From Streptomyces sp. CC208A (GTDB taxonomy: Bacteria > Actinomycetota > Actinomycetes > Streptomycetales > Streptomycetaceae), in contig NZ_JASCXN010000001.1 of NCBI RefSeq assembly GCF_030010625.1, positions 372,001 through 436,000 of the forward strand: a stretch of 64,000 nt of DNA, written 5' to 3'. The translations under genes were made by a program, and so were the position numbers. Positions 1 to 7,906 of the stretch are shown piece after piece. The notes under the pieces are model-generated. The model searched no databases and had not been told where the DNA came from. It saw only the letters and a list, made by a program, of their open reading frames with translations. How positions within the stretch are numbered: the first letter of the stretch is position 1; the number at the start of each line of letters is the position of its first letter.

Positions 1-586
1 CGCCGTCGGCGAGGTCCTTCAACACCCGTGCGATGTCGGCGCCTTCGTCGTCGGGGAAGCCGACGAGCCGGGCGAGGACGAGGACGGGGAGGGGCTCGCA
101 GAACTCGGCGACGAGGTCGGCGGTGGAACGCCCGCAGAACCCGTCGATCAGCCGGTCGGCCAACTGCTCGCAGTGGCCGCGGACTTCGAAGGGGTCGACG
201 GCCTCCAGGGCGGGGACGACCATCCGCACGTGCCGCCGGTGCTCCTCGCCGGCGGTGAAGTAGATGGACGGCATGGGCTGTCCGACCATCGGCAGCAGCG
301 GCCAGTCGGCCGGGACGTGCGGCCACTGGTTCCACAGCCCGACGTCCCGGGGGAAGAGCTCGCCGTCACTGGTGACCTGGTGGACCTCGCGGTAGCCGAC
401 GACCAGCCAGGCGGGGAACCCGCCCGGCAGTTCCACGGGAACGACGGACCCGTGCTCCCGCCGCATGGCCCGGTAGAGGGCCTGCGGATCGGTCTGGAAG
501 CCGGGCCCGGAGAGCGGGACGGCCGCGGGGCACCCGGACGGGGGTGCCGGATCGGGAGCGGGCTCGGTGGATGGGGAGCGCGTCAT
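1..586 (-). CDS. cytochrome P450, N-terminal part (runs off the window)
   Basis: Reading the minus strand from an ATG at 586 gives about 195 residues without a stop to the window edge. The segment has a Pro-rich N-terminus, a beta-1-like stretch (FPAWLVVGYREVHQVTSDG) and a helix-C-like segment GEEHRRHVRMVVPALEAV, as in actinobacterial soluble P450s (CYP105/107-like), followed by CEPLPVLVLARLVGFPDDE, which resembles the helix D-E region. The heme-binding Cys and the I-helix Thr would lie outside the window, so activity cannot be judged. An AGGAG lies about 10 nt upstream of the ATG. Family members are heme monooxygenases fed by ferredoxin; no ferredoxin gene is adjacent in the visible part. 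The substrate is unknown. Confidence 0.82.
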   Translation of the reverse strand, partial: MTRSPSTEPAPDPAPPSGCPAAVPLSGPGFQTDPQALYRAMRREHGSVVPVELPGGFPAWLVVGYREVHQVTSDGELFPRDVGLWNQWPHVPADWPLLPMVGQPMPSIYFTAGEEHRRHVRMVVPALEAVDPFEVRGHCEQLADRLIDGFCGRSTADLVAEFCEPLPVLVLARLVGFPDDEGADIARVLKDLADG

Positions 587-795
587 GAGTCCTGGTCTCC
601 TGGGGCGGACGTGGCGTCGACACGGCCGATGCGGGTAACGCGTGGTCACTATAGGGAGGTTGTGTGTCACTGGAGCAGTCGAGGGCGATCAATCTCGCTC
701 ACCGGCCGAAATGTTCAGGCCACTCACCCGAAGAAAAGGTGTTTTTCCGTCAGGTCGGCCGAGGGGCGGCGTGGGGTCTGTGCGACGGTGCTCTT

Positions 796-1227
796 ATGAA
801 CTGGACCCTGGAAGTCGTGCCCGTCCCCGTCACCGACCTGGACCGGGCGAAGGAGTTCTACGCCGGGAAGTGCGGCTTCACCGTCGACCTGGACGACGAG
901 GTCGCCCCCGGCATCCGTATCATCCAGGCGACCCCGCCCGGCTCGCGCTGCTCCATCGCCCTGATCTCCGGCATGCCCCCGATGCCCGGCACGAAGACGA
1001 TGTCCCCCGGCACCCTGCACGGCCTCCAGCTGTGCGTCACCGACATCGAGGCGGCCAGAACCGCGCTCACCGAGGCGGGCGTCGACGCCTCCCCCGTGAT
1101 GCACGTAGGCGCGACCGGCTGGGAGGAGGGCAAGGGCGACACCTGGAACTCCTTCCTCACCTTCGAGGACCCCGACGGCAACGGCTGGCTGGTCCAGGAG
1201 GCCCCGTCGGACCTGTCCGAACGCTGA
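796..1227 (+). CDS. VOC (glyoxalase/bleomycin-resistance fold) family protein
   Basis: A 143-residue protein beginning MNWTLEVVPVPVTDLDRAKEFY, the standard opening of a VOC-superfamily domain (beta strand, then D-x-x-RA-x-x-FY helix). A second beta-alpha-beta unit begins near residue 76 (LHGLQLCVTDIEAARTAL) and the C-terminus has the usual FEDPDGNGWLVQE motif carrying a candidate metal-ligand Glu. The ATG at 796 is preferred because the domain starts there. The reading frame is open to 664, but those upstream codons do not resemble the family. No clear Shine-Dalgarno sequence is seen. VOC members include dioxygenases, lyases and drug-binding proteins; the sequence does not show which this is. 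Confidence 0.8.
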   Translation: MNWTLEVVPVPVTDLDRAKEFYAGKCGFTVDLDDEVAPGIRIIQATPPGSRCSIALISGMPPMPGTKTMSPGTLHGLQLCVTDIEAARTALTEAGVDASPVMHVGATGWEEGKGDTWNSFLTFEDPDGNGWLVQEAPSDLSER

Positions 1228-1236
1228 GGGCGCGGA

Positions 1237-1738
1237 CTACCGCCCGAACTCCACCAGGAACCGCACGAACCCGCCGCTCTCCCCCACGCGCCGCATCCCG
1301 GCCCGCTCCATCACGCGCTGGGAAGCGGCGTTCGCCGGATCGGCATCGCCTCGCAGCACGGCGGCCCCGGCTCCCCGGGCGATGCCGATCACCGCCACGA
1401 GCGCCTCGGAGGCATACCCCTTTCCCCCGCTCCCCCGGCACGACCCCGTACCCCACAACCGCCACCCCGTCCGCCTCGGGCGGCCCGTGGAACCCGATCC
1501 CGCCGACGACGAGCCCGCTCCCCCGGAGCCGTATCTGATACGTCCGGTACGCCCCCGGATCCCCCCGCTCGGCGCACCCCCGCAGAAACGCCCCCACGGA
1601 GGCGAGGTCCCCCACCCCCGGATACCCCTCCGCCCACCGCTCCCCCGGCAGAGCCTCCCGGGCGACGATCCGCTCGCCCTCGGCGACGGTCAGGGGATGG
1701 AGGAGCAGCCGCTCGGTGGCGACGGATTCGATCTTCAT
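1237..1738 (-). pseudogene. GNAT family N-acetyltransferase, broken by one extra base
   Basis: The start at 1738 encodes MKIESVATERLLLHPLT..., a RimJ/RimL-type GNAT opening, through IGFHGPPEADGVAVVGYGVVPGERGKG. The frame is then lost, and the expected continuation GKGYASEALVAVIGIARGAGAAVL...ERAGMRRVGE lies in the next frame and ends at 1237. The join is at the C4 run 1417-1420. One fewer base there gives a continuous protein of about 166 residues with the acetyl-CoA loop (RGKGYASEAL) intact. The combined length of 502 nt fits a single-base insertion. Either this is a genuine pseudogene or the C run was miscalled. Confidence 0.8.
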
Positions 1739-1782
1739 GGTGGGCAGTCTGAAGACCCACCCGCACCCCGGGCAACGGGGTT

Positions 1783-2307
1783 TCAGTCGGCCAGAAGCCG
1801 CACCACTCCCACCCAGGTGTCCCCACCCGTCGACTGGCAGGCACCGACCCGCCACCGCCCTGCCGGTACGTCGACATCGGCCTGTTCCGGCATCCTCGTG
1901 CCACCGGGATACGGCGTCCCGAGATCGGCCCCGGCCTCGGCGGAGTCCATCAGCACGGCGGCCCCGTCCGTCTCCCAGACCCCGCACTCCTCCCAGGGAG
2001 TACCGGGATCGTCCAGCAGAACCTCCGCCGCAGCGAGCAGCTCCTCCTCGGAGCCGGCCCCGAGCCACCGCACGAAGGCCCGCCGTCCGGGCAGGTACCG
2101 CGTCGTCGCGGGCTCGTCCCCCAGCACCAGGACGTTCCCCTCGATCACCCCGGCGAGATCCTCCACCGCACAGGCCCGGTCGTAGTCGTCCGGTTCCTCT
2201 CCGCCCCCGACGAGAACCCCGTCATCCGTACACCCGCGCCACTCCCGCAGCCCCGACAGCGGCACCACGACGAGTGGCCCACCCATGGACCGAGCCCAGC
2301 TCTTCAC
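1783..2307 (-). CDS. Imm21-type immunity protein
   Basis: About 174 residues starting VKSWARSMGGPLVVVPLS. Segments such as GCTDDGVLVGGG, DDYDRACAVEDLAGVI, LVLGDEPATTRYLP, ECGVWETDGAAVLMDSAEAG and WVGVVRLL match the Imm21 family of immunity proteins from polymorphic toxin systems as I know it. The GTG at 2307 is chosen because family members begin a few residues before the W-x-x-S-x-GGPL motif; the open frame runs to 2397. Immunity proteins bind and neutralise a cognate toxin in the cytoplasm. No toxin gene is visible nearby, so this is either an orphan immunity gene or one with another role. The family call is from recognised sequence pattern only. Confidence 0.72.
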   Translation of the reverse strand: MKSWARSMGGPLVVVPLSGLREWRGCTDDGVLVGGGEEPDDYDRACAVEDLAGVIEGNVLVLGDEPATTRYLPGRRAFVRWLGAGSEEELLAAAEVLLDDPGTPWEECGVWETDGAAVLMDSAEAGADLGTPYPGGTRMPEQADVDVPAGRWRVGACQSTGGDTWVGVVRLLAD

Positions 2308-2344
2308 GCGGCGAGCATGCCACCGCCCACCGACAGCGCCCGCC

Positions 2345-2806
2345 CTACCGCACGAACCGCCGCCCATCATGAACACGCACATGAGGCCCGGCCCCATCGA
2401 AGGCAGCGACGGCGTCGAGAAGCCGCACGGCGTACACCTCGGCCATCCGCTCCTCGACCTCGGCCGGGGTGAGCCAGGCGACGGCGGTGGACTCGTCGGA
2501 GGTCCGTTCGCCCCCGCCCACGGGCCGGCAGCGGAAGACGAGGGCGACGATCCCCCGCGCGATGTTCTTGTAGACGCCGGTCAGTTCGCCGACCTCGACC
2601 CGGACCCCGGTCTCCTCCCGAACCTCCCGCGCGACCCCCGCCTGCGGGGACTCGTCGAGTTCGAGGACTCCGCCGGGCGGTTCCCACGTACCGTTGTCGG
2701 CCCGGCGGATCGCCAGCAGCCGCCCGTCCTCGCGTACGACGGCGCCGGCCACGGACACCGAGTGCAGGGGCGGCGTTGACCGGGCTCCGGGGGCGCTGTT
2801 ACTCAT
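2345..2806 (-). CDS. Nudix hydrolase
   Basis: A 153-residue protein with a complete Nudix box, GX5EX7REUXEEXGU, at about residues 45-68 (GGVLELDE...REVREETGV). The catalytic REVREE glutamates are all present. The fold is the usual single alpha/beta/alpha Nudix domain without extra modules, so it would hydrolyse a nucleoside diphosphate linked to another moiety; the substrate cannot be inferred. It is divergent from the GntR gene with only 30 nt between the two starts, so their promoters must overlap or lie in coding sequence. No Shine-Dalgarno sequence precedes the ATG, so a leaderless message is possible. Confidence 0.88.
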   Translation of the reverse strand: MSNSAPGARSTPPLHSVSVAGAVVREDGRLLAIRRADNGTWEPPGGVLELDESPQAGVAREVREETGVRVEVGELTGVYKNIARGIVALVFRCRPVGGGERTSDESTAVAWLTPAEVEERMAEVYAVRLLDAVAAFDGAGPHVRVHDGRRFVR

Positions 2807-2836
2807 GTGCAGGAGCTTAGGAGGGCGGGAAGAACC

Positions 2837-3616
2837 GTGCGAACCCCCACAGGAACCGACCGGGCCGTGCCTCGGTACGTGCAGATCGCGGAAGAGATCG
2901 TCCAGCAGATCCGCGCCGGAGCGCTCAAGGCCGGGGACATGGTCCCGAGCGAGTCCGAACTCATCGAGCGCTACGGGGTGTCGGGCGGAACGATCCGCAA
3001 GGCGATGGTCGAGGTGCGGGCGAGCGGCCTCGTGGACACCCGCCACGGCAAGGGCTCGTTCGTGAAGGACCGCCCGCCGGTACGACTCCGCTCTTCGGAC
3101 CGCTTCCGGGCCGCGCACCGACGTGACGGCAGGGCGGCGTACCTGGCCGAGTCCGAGCAGTCGGGGGCGACGGCCAAGGTGAGCGTGGTGTACGTCGGCC
3201 CGGCCGAACCGCCGGCCGAGATCGCGGAGCGCCTGGGCATCGCGCCCGGAACCCAGGTCCTGGCGCGCCGCCGCCTGTACTTCCGCAACGGGGTCCCGGT
3301 CGAGACGGCGACGTCCTACCTGCCGTGGCCCGTCGCCAAGGACATCCCGGAACTCTTCGCGGAGAACCCCGGCCCCGGCGGCATCTACGCCCGCCTGGAA
3401 GACGCGGGCCACCGGTTCGAGGAGTTCGAGGAGACCCTTCAGGCGCGCTTGGCCACCAAGGCGGAGGCGACCGAACTGGCCCTCAATCCGGGCGCGCCGG
3501 TGATCCACCTGGTCAGAAGCGCGATCGCGAGCGACGGCCGGGTGATCGAGGTCTGCGACACGCTCATGGCGGCGGACCAGTTCGTCCTCAGCTACCGCAT
3601 CCCGGCATCCGACTGA
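2837..3616 (+). CDS. GntR family transcriptional regulator with UTRA domain (HutC subfamily)
   Basis: The N-terminal winged helix (about residues 10-75) has the GntR signature: YVQIAEEIVQQIRAGALKAG, then PSESELIERYGVSGGTIRKA, and a wing ending RHGKGSFV. Residues ~95-255 form a UTRA effector domain (GTQVLARRRLYFRNGVPVETATSYLPW; LARLATKAEATELALNPGAPVIHLVRSA...). GTG 2837 is chosen because GGAGGG lies about 10 nt upstream and homologues start just before the helix. The frame is open to 2807. HutC-type regulators repress by binding palindromes near their own operon. The perfect palindrome at 3708-3729, directly before the next two genes, is a candidate operator. The ligand is unknown. Confidence 0.88.
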   Translation: MRTPTGTDRAVPRYVQIAEEIVQQIRAGALKAGDMVPSESELIERYGVSGGTIRKAMVEVRASGLVDTRHGKGSFVKDRPPVRLRSSDRFRAAHRRDGRAAYLAESEQSGATAKVSVVYVGPAEPPAEIAERLGIAPGTQVLARRRLYFRNGVPVETATSYLPWPVAKDIPELFAENPGPGGIYARLEDAGHRFEEFEETLQARLATKAEATELALNPGAPVIHLVRSAIASDGRVIEVCDTLMAADQFVLSYRIPASD

Positions 3617-3707
3617 CCACCCCTCGCTTTCCCCTGTACAAGCAGGCCTTCACCCCCATGAGGGATTGACCCTCATGCAGGAGACAGGGCACGCTCCACC
3701 TCACCAA

Positions 3708-3729
3708 CTCCTCTACATAAGTAGAGGAG
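3708..3729. promoter_or_regulatory. perfect 9-bp inverted repeat, candidate GntR operator
   Basis: CTCCTCTAC, spacer ATAA, then GTAGAGGAG: a perfect palindrome 25 nt before the ATG of the 65-residue gene. The AT-rich spacer and the CTAC/GTAG core look like an operator rather than a terminator, because no T-run follows and a ribosome-binding site (GGAGGA) comes next. Inference: it is bound by the GntR protein encoded immediately upstream. Confidence 0.5.
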
Positions 3730-3753
3730 GTAGGTCTCTACGGAGGAGCCCTC

Positions 3754-3951
3754 ATGCGGCACCGACACCCGACCCGAACGGACCTCCCGCCCGGACACGT
3801 ACGCCTGACCCTGCGCGTCTCCCGCGACTCCGGCAAGACCTGGGGCCCGACCACCACCATCACGGAAGACGTCCCGCTCGCCCCGATCTCGAACCCGAAC
3901 CAGTACCCACCCTGCGAGTGCCCCCGCTGTCGAGAGGAAGGCACCCGATGA
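3754..3951 (+). CDS. small conserved-looking protein with CxCxxC
   Basis: A 65-residue protein. GGAGGA at 3742-3747 precedes the ATG at 3754 with good spacing. The first part is basic and Pro-rich; the centre reads VRLTLRVSRDSGKTWGP and the C-terminus carries CECPRCREEG, a three-Cys knuckle that could bind metal. Its stop overlaps the ATG of the next gene (ATGA), so the two are probably translationally coupled and co-expressed under the palindrome at 3708. I do not recognise a characterised family. Confidence 0.65.
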   Translation: MRHRHPTRTDLPPGHVRLTLRVSRDSGKTWGPTTTITEDVPLAPISNPNQYPPCECPRCREEGTR

Positions 3952-4280
3952 AGCCGCGCTGCACCGCCTCCACCCCACTTGCTCCGCAGTTACGCGCCAT
4001 GATCAGCCGCCGCCTGGGAGACCCCGTCCCGGACCTCATCGCCCACTGCTCCCTGGACGAGCACACCGACGGCCACCACTTCGCAGCCTTCGACACCCTG
4101 GATCAGGACCCGGCCCTCTGGATCAGATGGCACAACACCGAAACCGCCCTCGCCGAACTCCCCGACTGCCCCGCCCGAGGCCCGGCCTCGGCCCCGGTCC
4201 CGGAAGCCTGCGCTCTCTTCACCGGTCACCCAGGACCTCACACCTGGAGCACCCGGCCGGCCTCGCGGTCCGGACCGTGA
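3948..4280 (+). CDS. hypothetical protein, coupled to the preceding small gene
   Basis: A 110-residue protein starting MKPRCTASTPLAPQLRAMISRRLG. It contains a plausible helical region, an acidic and His-containing middle (CSLDEHTDGHHFAAFDTLDQD) and a short C-terminal Cys/His segment (EACALFTGHPGPHTW). It overlaps the upstream gene by 4 nt and is followed by a strong hairpin at 4317. No family recognised. The shared operon with a Cys-knuckle protein behind a GntR regulator is the only functional clue. Confidence 0.6.
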   Translation: MKPRCTASTPLAPQLRAMISRRLGDPVPDLIAHCSLDEHTDGHHFAAFDTLDQDPALWIRWHNTETALAELPDCPARGPASAPVPEACALFTGHPGPHTWSTRPASRSGP

Positions 4281-4316
4281 GTTCGTCGCGCCTCGCGCCT
4301 CAGGGCGAGTGGGACG

Positions 4317-4353
4317 ACTCAGGGCCGACGGTTTGCGAACGTCGGCCCTGAGT
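4317..4353. terminator. bidirectional hairpin terminator
   Basis: ACTCAGGGCCGACG / CGTCGGCCCTGAGT form a perfect 14-bp stem around a 9-nt loop (GTTTGCGAA). It lies between the convergent ends of the 3948-4280 gene and glnA2. There is no T-run, as is usual for Streptomyces terminators. Confidence 0.8.
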
Positions 4354-4387
4354 GCTGATTCGAGACTCTACCCGGCGTGACCTGCGG

Positions 4388-5749
4388 CTACAGCACCGGC
4401 AGGTTCTTCCGCAGCTCGAAGGCCGTGACCTCGGAGCGGTACTCCTCCCACTCCTGCTTCTTGTTGCGGAGGAAGAAGTCGAAGACGTGTTCGCCGAGGG
4501 TTTCGGCGACCAGTTCGCTCTTCTCCATGAGGGCGATCGCCTCGCCGAGGTTCTGCGGGAGGGGTTCGATGCCCATCGCGCGGCGCTCGGAGTCGGAGAG
4601 CGCCCAGACGTCGTCGTCGGCGCCGGCGGGGAGTTCGTAGCCCTCCTCGATGCCCTTGAGGCCGGCGGCGAGGAGGACGGCGTAGGTGAGGTAGGGGTTG
4701 GCGCCGGAGTCGATGGAGCGGACCTCGACGCGGGAGGAGCCGGTCTTGCCGGGCTTGTACATGGGGACGCGGATGAGGGCGGAGCGGTTGTTGTGGCCCC
4801 AGCAGATGTACGAGGGGGCCTCGCCGCCCGAGCCGGCGGTGCGGGAGGAGCCGCCCCAGATGCGCTTGTACGAGTTGACCCACTGGTTGGTCACGGCGGA
4901 GATCTCGCCCGCGTGCTTCAGGAGGCCCGCGATGAAGGAGCGGCCCACCTTGGAGAGCTGGTACTCGGCGCCCGACTCGTAGAAGGCGTTCCGGTCGCCC
5001 TCGAAGAGGGAGAGGTGGGTGTGCATGCCCGAGCCGGGGTAGTCCGAGAACGGCTTCGGCATGAAGGTGGCCTGGACGCCCTGCTCCAGGGCCACCTGCT
5101 TCATGACCAGGCGGAAGGTCATGATGTTGTCGGCGGTGGAGAGCGCGTCGGCGTAGCGGAGGTCGATCTCCTGCTGGCCGGGGGCGCCCTCGTGGTGGGA
5201 GAACTCGACGGAGATGCCCATCGATTCGAGCATGGTGATGGCCTGGCGGCGGAAGTCCATGCCCACGTTCTGCGGGGTGTGGTCGAAGTAGCCCGAGTTG
5301 TCGGCGGGGGTGGGGCGCGAGCCGTCGAGCGGCTTGTCCTTCAGGAGGAAGAACTCGATCTCGGGGTGGGTGTAGAAGGTGAAGCCGAGGTCGGACGCCT
5401 TGGCGAGGGCCCGCTTGAGGACGAAGCGGGGGTCCGCGAAGGAGGGCGAGCCGTCCGGCATGAGGATGTCGCAGAACATCCGGGCCGTGCCGGGGGCCTC
5501 GGCCCGCCACGGCAGGATCTGGAAGGTGCCCGGGTCCGGCTTGGCGATCATGTCGGACTCGTAGACGCGGGCGAAGCCCTCGATCGCGGAGCCGTCGAAG
5601 CCGATGCCCTCGTCGAAGGCCTGCTCCAGCTCGGCGGGGGCGACGGCGACCGACTTGAGGAAGCCGAGCACGTCGGTGAACCACAGGCGCACGAAGCGGA
5701 TGTCGCGCTCTTCGAGCGTACGGAGCACAAATTCCTGCTGCTTGTCCAT
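4388..5749 (-). CDS. glnA2: glutamine synthetase-like ligase, GlnA2 type (gamma-glutamylpolyamine synthetase)
   Basis: A 453-residue type-I glutamine synthetase-fold protein starting MDKQQEFVLRTLEERDIRFVRLWFTD. It has the beta-grasp N-terminus and the catalytic domain with EIEFF, HHEGAPGQQEID, MHTHLSLF and RVEVRSIDSGANPYL (substrate and ATP loops). The sequence is very close to my memory of Streptomyces coelicolor GlnA2 rather than to GlnAI (no adenylylation-loop Tyr region recognised). S. coelicolor GlnA2 has been described as glutamylating polyamines rather than making glutamine; transfer of that role here is by homology. ATG 5749 is chosen to match homologue length, and an in-frame ATG at 5761 is possible. 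It is monocistronic in appearance. Confidence 0.88.
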   Translation of the reverse strand: MDKQQEFVLRTLEERDIRFVRLWFTDVLGFLKSVAVAPAELEQAFDEGIGFDGSAIEGFARVYESDMIAKPDPGTFQILPWRAEAPGTARMFCDILMPDGSPSFADPRFVLKRALAKASDLGFTFYTHPEIEFFLLKDKPLDGSRPTPADNSGYFDHTPQNVGMDFRRQAITMLESMGISVEFSHHEGAPGQQEIDLRYADALSTADNIMTFRLVMKQVALEQGVQATFMPKPFSDYPGSGMHTHLSLFEGDRNAFYESGAEYQLSKVGRSFIAGLLKHAGEISAVTNQWVNSYKRIWGGSSRTAGSGGEAPSYICWGHNNRSALIRVPMYKPGKTGSSRVEVRSIDSGANPYLTYAVLLAAGLKGIEEGYELPAGADDDVWALSDSERRAMGIEPLPQNLGEAIALMEKSELVAETLGEHVFDFFLRNKKQEWEEYRSEVTAFELRKNLPVL

Positions 5750-5974
5750 TTCCACACCCATCCTCGCTGGTCAGGCCGCCTGCTCCCACCGCCTCGGGCA
5801 CATCGGGGGGCACCTGAGCATCCCACCACATGGTTTCGCGCACGTTGCACACCCATACTGCCTGTTCGGGTGTGACACAGGTAACCGAGGAGCGGGGGAA
5901 GTCGTACCCCGGTCGCCCTCCGGTCGTCCCCCGTTCGGCCCACGCGGGCCCTTCGCCCACTACCATCTGCGCAC

Positions 5975-6397
5975 ATGGGAGCCCTCCGGCTCGAACGCCC
6001 GTCCCAGCGCGCGCGTCCCCTGGCACTGGCGAGTGCCGTGGCGACGCTCCTTGCCGCGCTCTTCGTCTGTCTGGGGAGCGGGCCGGGCGGGGCGGACGCG
6101 GCGGGCGGCCATCCGGGGCACGGCCGGAGTGCCGCCCTGGCGGTCGAAGGGCCCTCCCTCACCGCGGTCCCCGCCCCCGGGCGGTCGGCGTACGTGTGCC
6201 CGTACGACCGGGGCGGCTGCTCCCTCTTCCCGTCCCTCTCCCCCGCGGTGCTCAGCGCCCCGCCCCTCGATCCGCCGCTGCACGCGGAGGACCGGCTGCC
6301 GCGCGTGGACGCGGTCGGCGGTGACGGTGCGGCGCGGGGGCCCGGGGTGCGGGCGCGCGCCCCGGACCTGCACGTCCTTCAAGTTCTCCGGACCTAG
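5975..6397 (+). CDS. putative secreted protein with N-terminal signal segment
   Basis: A 140-residue protein: a basic start (MGALRLERPSQRARP), a hydrophobic segment at about residues 16-36 (ALASAVATLLAALFVCLGS), a possible AxA-like cleavage at ADAAG, then GGHPGHG, and a Cys-containing patch YVCPYDRGGCSLFP. The rest is Pro/Ala-rich and probably disordered. It lies directly upstream of the DUF3105 and DUF305 genes and is read in the same direction, so the three may be co-expressed for an envelope function. No family recognised beyond that. Confidence 0.62.
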   Translation: MGALRLERPSQRARPLALASAVATLLAALFVCLGSGPGGADAAGGHPGHGRSAALAVEGPSLTAVPAPGRSAYVCPYDRGGCSLFPSLSPAVLSAPPLDPPLHAEDRLPRVDAVGGDGAARGPGVRARAPDLHVLQVLRT

Positions 6398-6472
6398 GGC
6401 GGCCCCGCCCTTCCCCCTCCTGAACGACATCCCCCTTTTTCTTTCCAGATTTCCCAGAAGGACGAGACCACC

Positions 6473-7150
6473 ATGGCCGCCAACCGTTCCGCCACCGCCG
6501 ACCGCCGCGCCCGAATAGAGGAGATGCGCCGCGCCGAGCAGGCCCGTGAGCGCCGCAACCGCATCCTGACCATCGGCCTCTCCACCGTCGTCGTGCTGAG
6601 CCTCGTCGGCTTCGGCGGCTACGTGCTGAAGAAGAAGTCCGACGAGGACGCCGCCAAGGAGGCCGCCGCCAAGGCGCCCATCGCCGGCGAGAAGTCCTGG
6701 GACGCGGCGAAGCTGGGCCGCAACCACGTCGAGACCGCGGTGAAGTACGACGCCAAGCCGCCGGTCGGCGGCGACCACCACCCGGTCTGGCTGAACTGCG
6801 ACGGCGACGTCTACGACAAGGCCGTCCCCGAGGTGAACGCGGTGCACTCCCTGGAGCACGGCGCCGTCTGGGTGACGTACAACAAGAACGCCGCCGACGA
6901 GGACGTCAAGAAGCTGAAGGACAAGGTCTCCCGCACCCCCTACACGCTGATGAGCCCGGTCGACGACCAGGCCGGCGCGATCATGCTGTCCGCCTGGGGC
7001 AAGCAGGTGACCGTGGACAGCGCGACCGATCCGCGCGTGGACGCCTTCTTCACCAAGTACGTGCAGGGCAAGCAGACGCCCGAGCCGGGCGCGGCCTGCA
7101 CCGGCGGCGTCGGCGCCGACGGCATGGGCGGCACCGGGATGCCCCAGTGA
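6473..7150 (+). CDS. DUF3105 family membrane-anchored protein
   Basis: A 225-residue protein with a charged, helical cytoplasmic N-terminus (residues 1-35, RRARIEEMRRAEQARERRNR), a single transmembrane segment at about 36-56 (ILTIGLSTVVVLSLVGFGGYVL) and an extracytoplasmic DUF3105 domain. The domain has the family motifs PPVGGDHHPVWLNCDG, EVNAVHSLEHGAVWVTY and SPVDDQAGAIMLSAWGKQ. Its paired histidines and single Cys are typical. The C-terminus is Gly/Met-rich (GADGMGGTGMPQ). AAGGACGAG precedes the ATG. Its stop overlaps the GTG of the DUF305 gene. DUF3105-DUF305 pairs are common in actinobacteria. Their biochemical role is not established, although the His/Met content suggests metal handling. 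Confidence 0.85.
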   Translation: MAANRSATADRRARIEEMRRAEQARERRNRILTIGLSTVVVLSLVGFGGYVLKKKSDEDAAKEAAAKAPIAGEKSWDAAKLGRNHVETAVKYDAKPPVGGDHHPVWLNCDGDVYDKAVPEVNAVHSLEHGAVWVTYNKNAADEDVKKLKDKVSRTPYTLMSPVDDQAGAIMLSAWGKQVTVDSATDPRVDAFFTKYVQGKQTPEPGAACTGGVGADGMGGTGMPQ

Positions 7151-7779
7151 GCGCCCGCCGCACGCGGTACGCGGCGGTCACCGCGGTCGCCCTCTCGGTG
7201 CTGTTCGCCGCGGGGGCGGTCACGGTCGCCTCGGCCGAGCGCGAGGAGGGGCCCCGTACGCCGGACTCCGCCTCGGCGGACGCCGGGTTCGCCCGGGACA
7301 TGGCGGTCCACCACCAGCAGGCCGTCGAGATGTCCTTCATCGTCCGTGAGCGGACGACGGATCCGGCGGTGCGCCGGCTCGCGTACGACATCGCCAACAC
7401 CCAGGCCAACCAGCGCGGGATGATGCTCGGCTGGCTCGACCTGTGGGACCTGCCGAAGGTCGAGTCGGCCGCCGCGCCGATGGCCTGGATGGGGATGCCC
7501 GTCACCGGCGACTCCGCGGGGGACGGCGCGCTGATGCCCGGCATGGCGACGAGGACGCAGCTGGACGCGCTGCGGAAGGCGTCCGGCAAGGAGGCCGAGA
7601 TCCTGTACCTGCGGCTGATGACCGCCCACCACAAGGGCGGGGTGCACATGGCGCAGGGCTGTGTGGACCGGTGCTCGGTGGAGGTCGAGCGGGACCTCGC
7701 CCAGGGCATGGTCGACGCCCAGGAGTCGGAGATCGCCCTGATGGCGGACATGCTCCGCAAGCGCGGCGCCACCGCCTGA
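7147..7779 (+). CDS. DUF305 family exported protein
   Basis: A 210-residue protein with a signal/anchor segment at about residues 8-30 (YAAVTAVALSVLFAAGAVTVASA) and a DUF305 four-helix (ferritin-like CopM-type) domain. The domain shows the duplicated family pattern FARDMAVHHQQAVEMS near residue 50 and LRLMTAHHKGGVHMAQ near residue 157, each with DM/TAHH and Met residues. The GTG start overlaps the DUF3105 stop (GTGA), implying translational coupling. DUF305 proteins in other bacteria bind copper or silver; here the HH and M positions are intact, so a periplasmic or cell-surface metal role is plausible but inferred. Confidence 0.87.
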   Translation: MSARRTRYAAVTAVALSVLFAAGAVTVASAEREEGPRTPDSASADAGFARDMAVHHQQAVEMSFIVRERTTDPAVRRLAYDIANTQANQRGMMLGWLDLWDLPKVESAAAPMAWMGMPVTGDSAGDGALMPGMATRTQLDALRKASGKEAEILYLRLMTAHHKGGVHMAQGCVDRCSVEVERDLAQGMVDAQESEIALMADMLRKRGATA

Positions 7780-7799
7780 GCGGAGCCCGCCCCTGCTCC

Positions 7800-7833
7800 C
7801 GGCCCCCGTGACCCGCTGCGGTCGCGGGGGCCG
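7800..7833 (+). terminator. hairpin terminator after the DUF305 gene
   Basis: A 14-bp stem, CGGCCCCCGTGACC with GGTCGCGGGGGCCG (one G-U pair), around a 6-nt loop, 21 nt after the DUF305 stop. Confidence 0.75.
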
Positions 7834-7906
7834 ACGCGTGCCCGCAGAATGAAGGCGCTCGGGGACGACGTACGTACAACGACGTTCGACGAAAGGTACG
7901 CACCCC

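Noticed and set aside
1405..1430. Programmed frameshift in the GNAT gene
   Set aside because: The C4/G4 run lacks a slippery heptamer and downstream structure, and GNAT genes are not known to use one. An indel is simpler.
4352..5875. A 507-codon plus-strand frame opposite glnA2
   Set aside because: It is a shadow of the glutamine synthetase gene; the translation is Gly/Val/Asp-rich with no recognisable domain.
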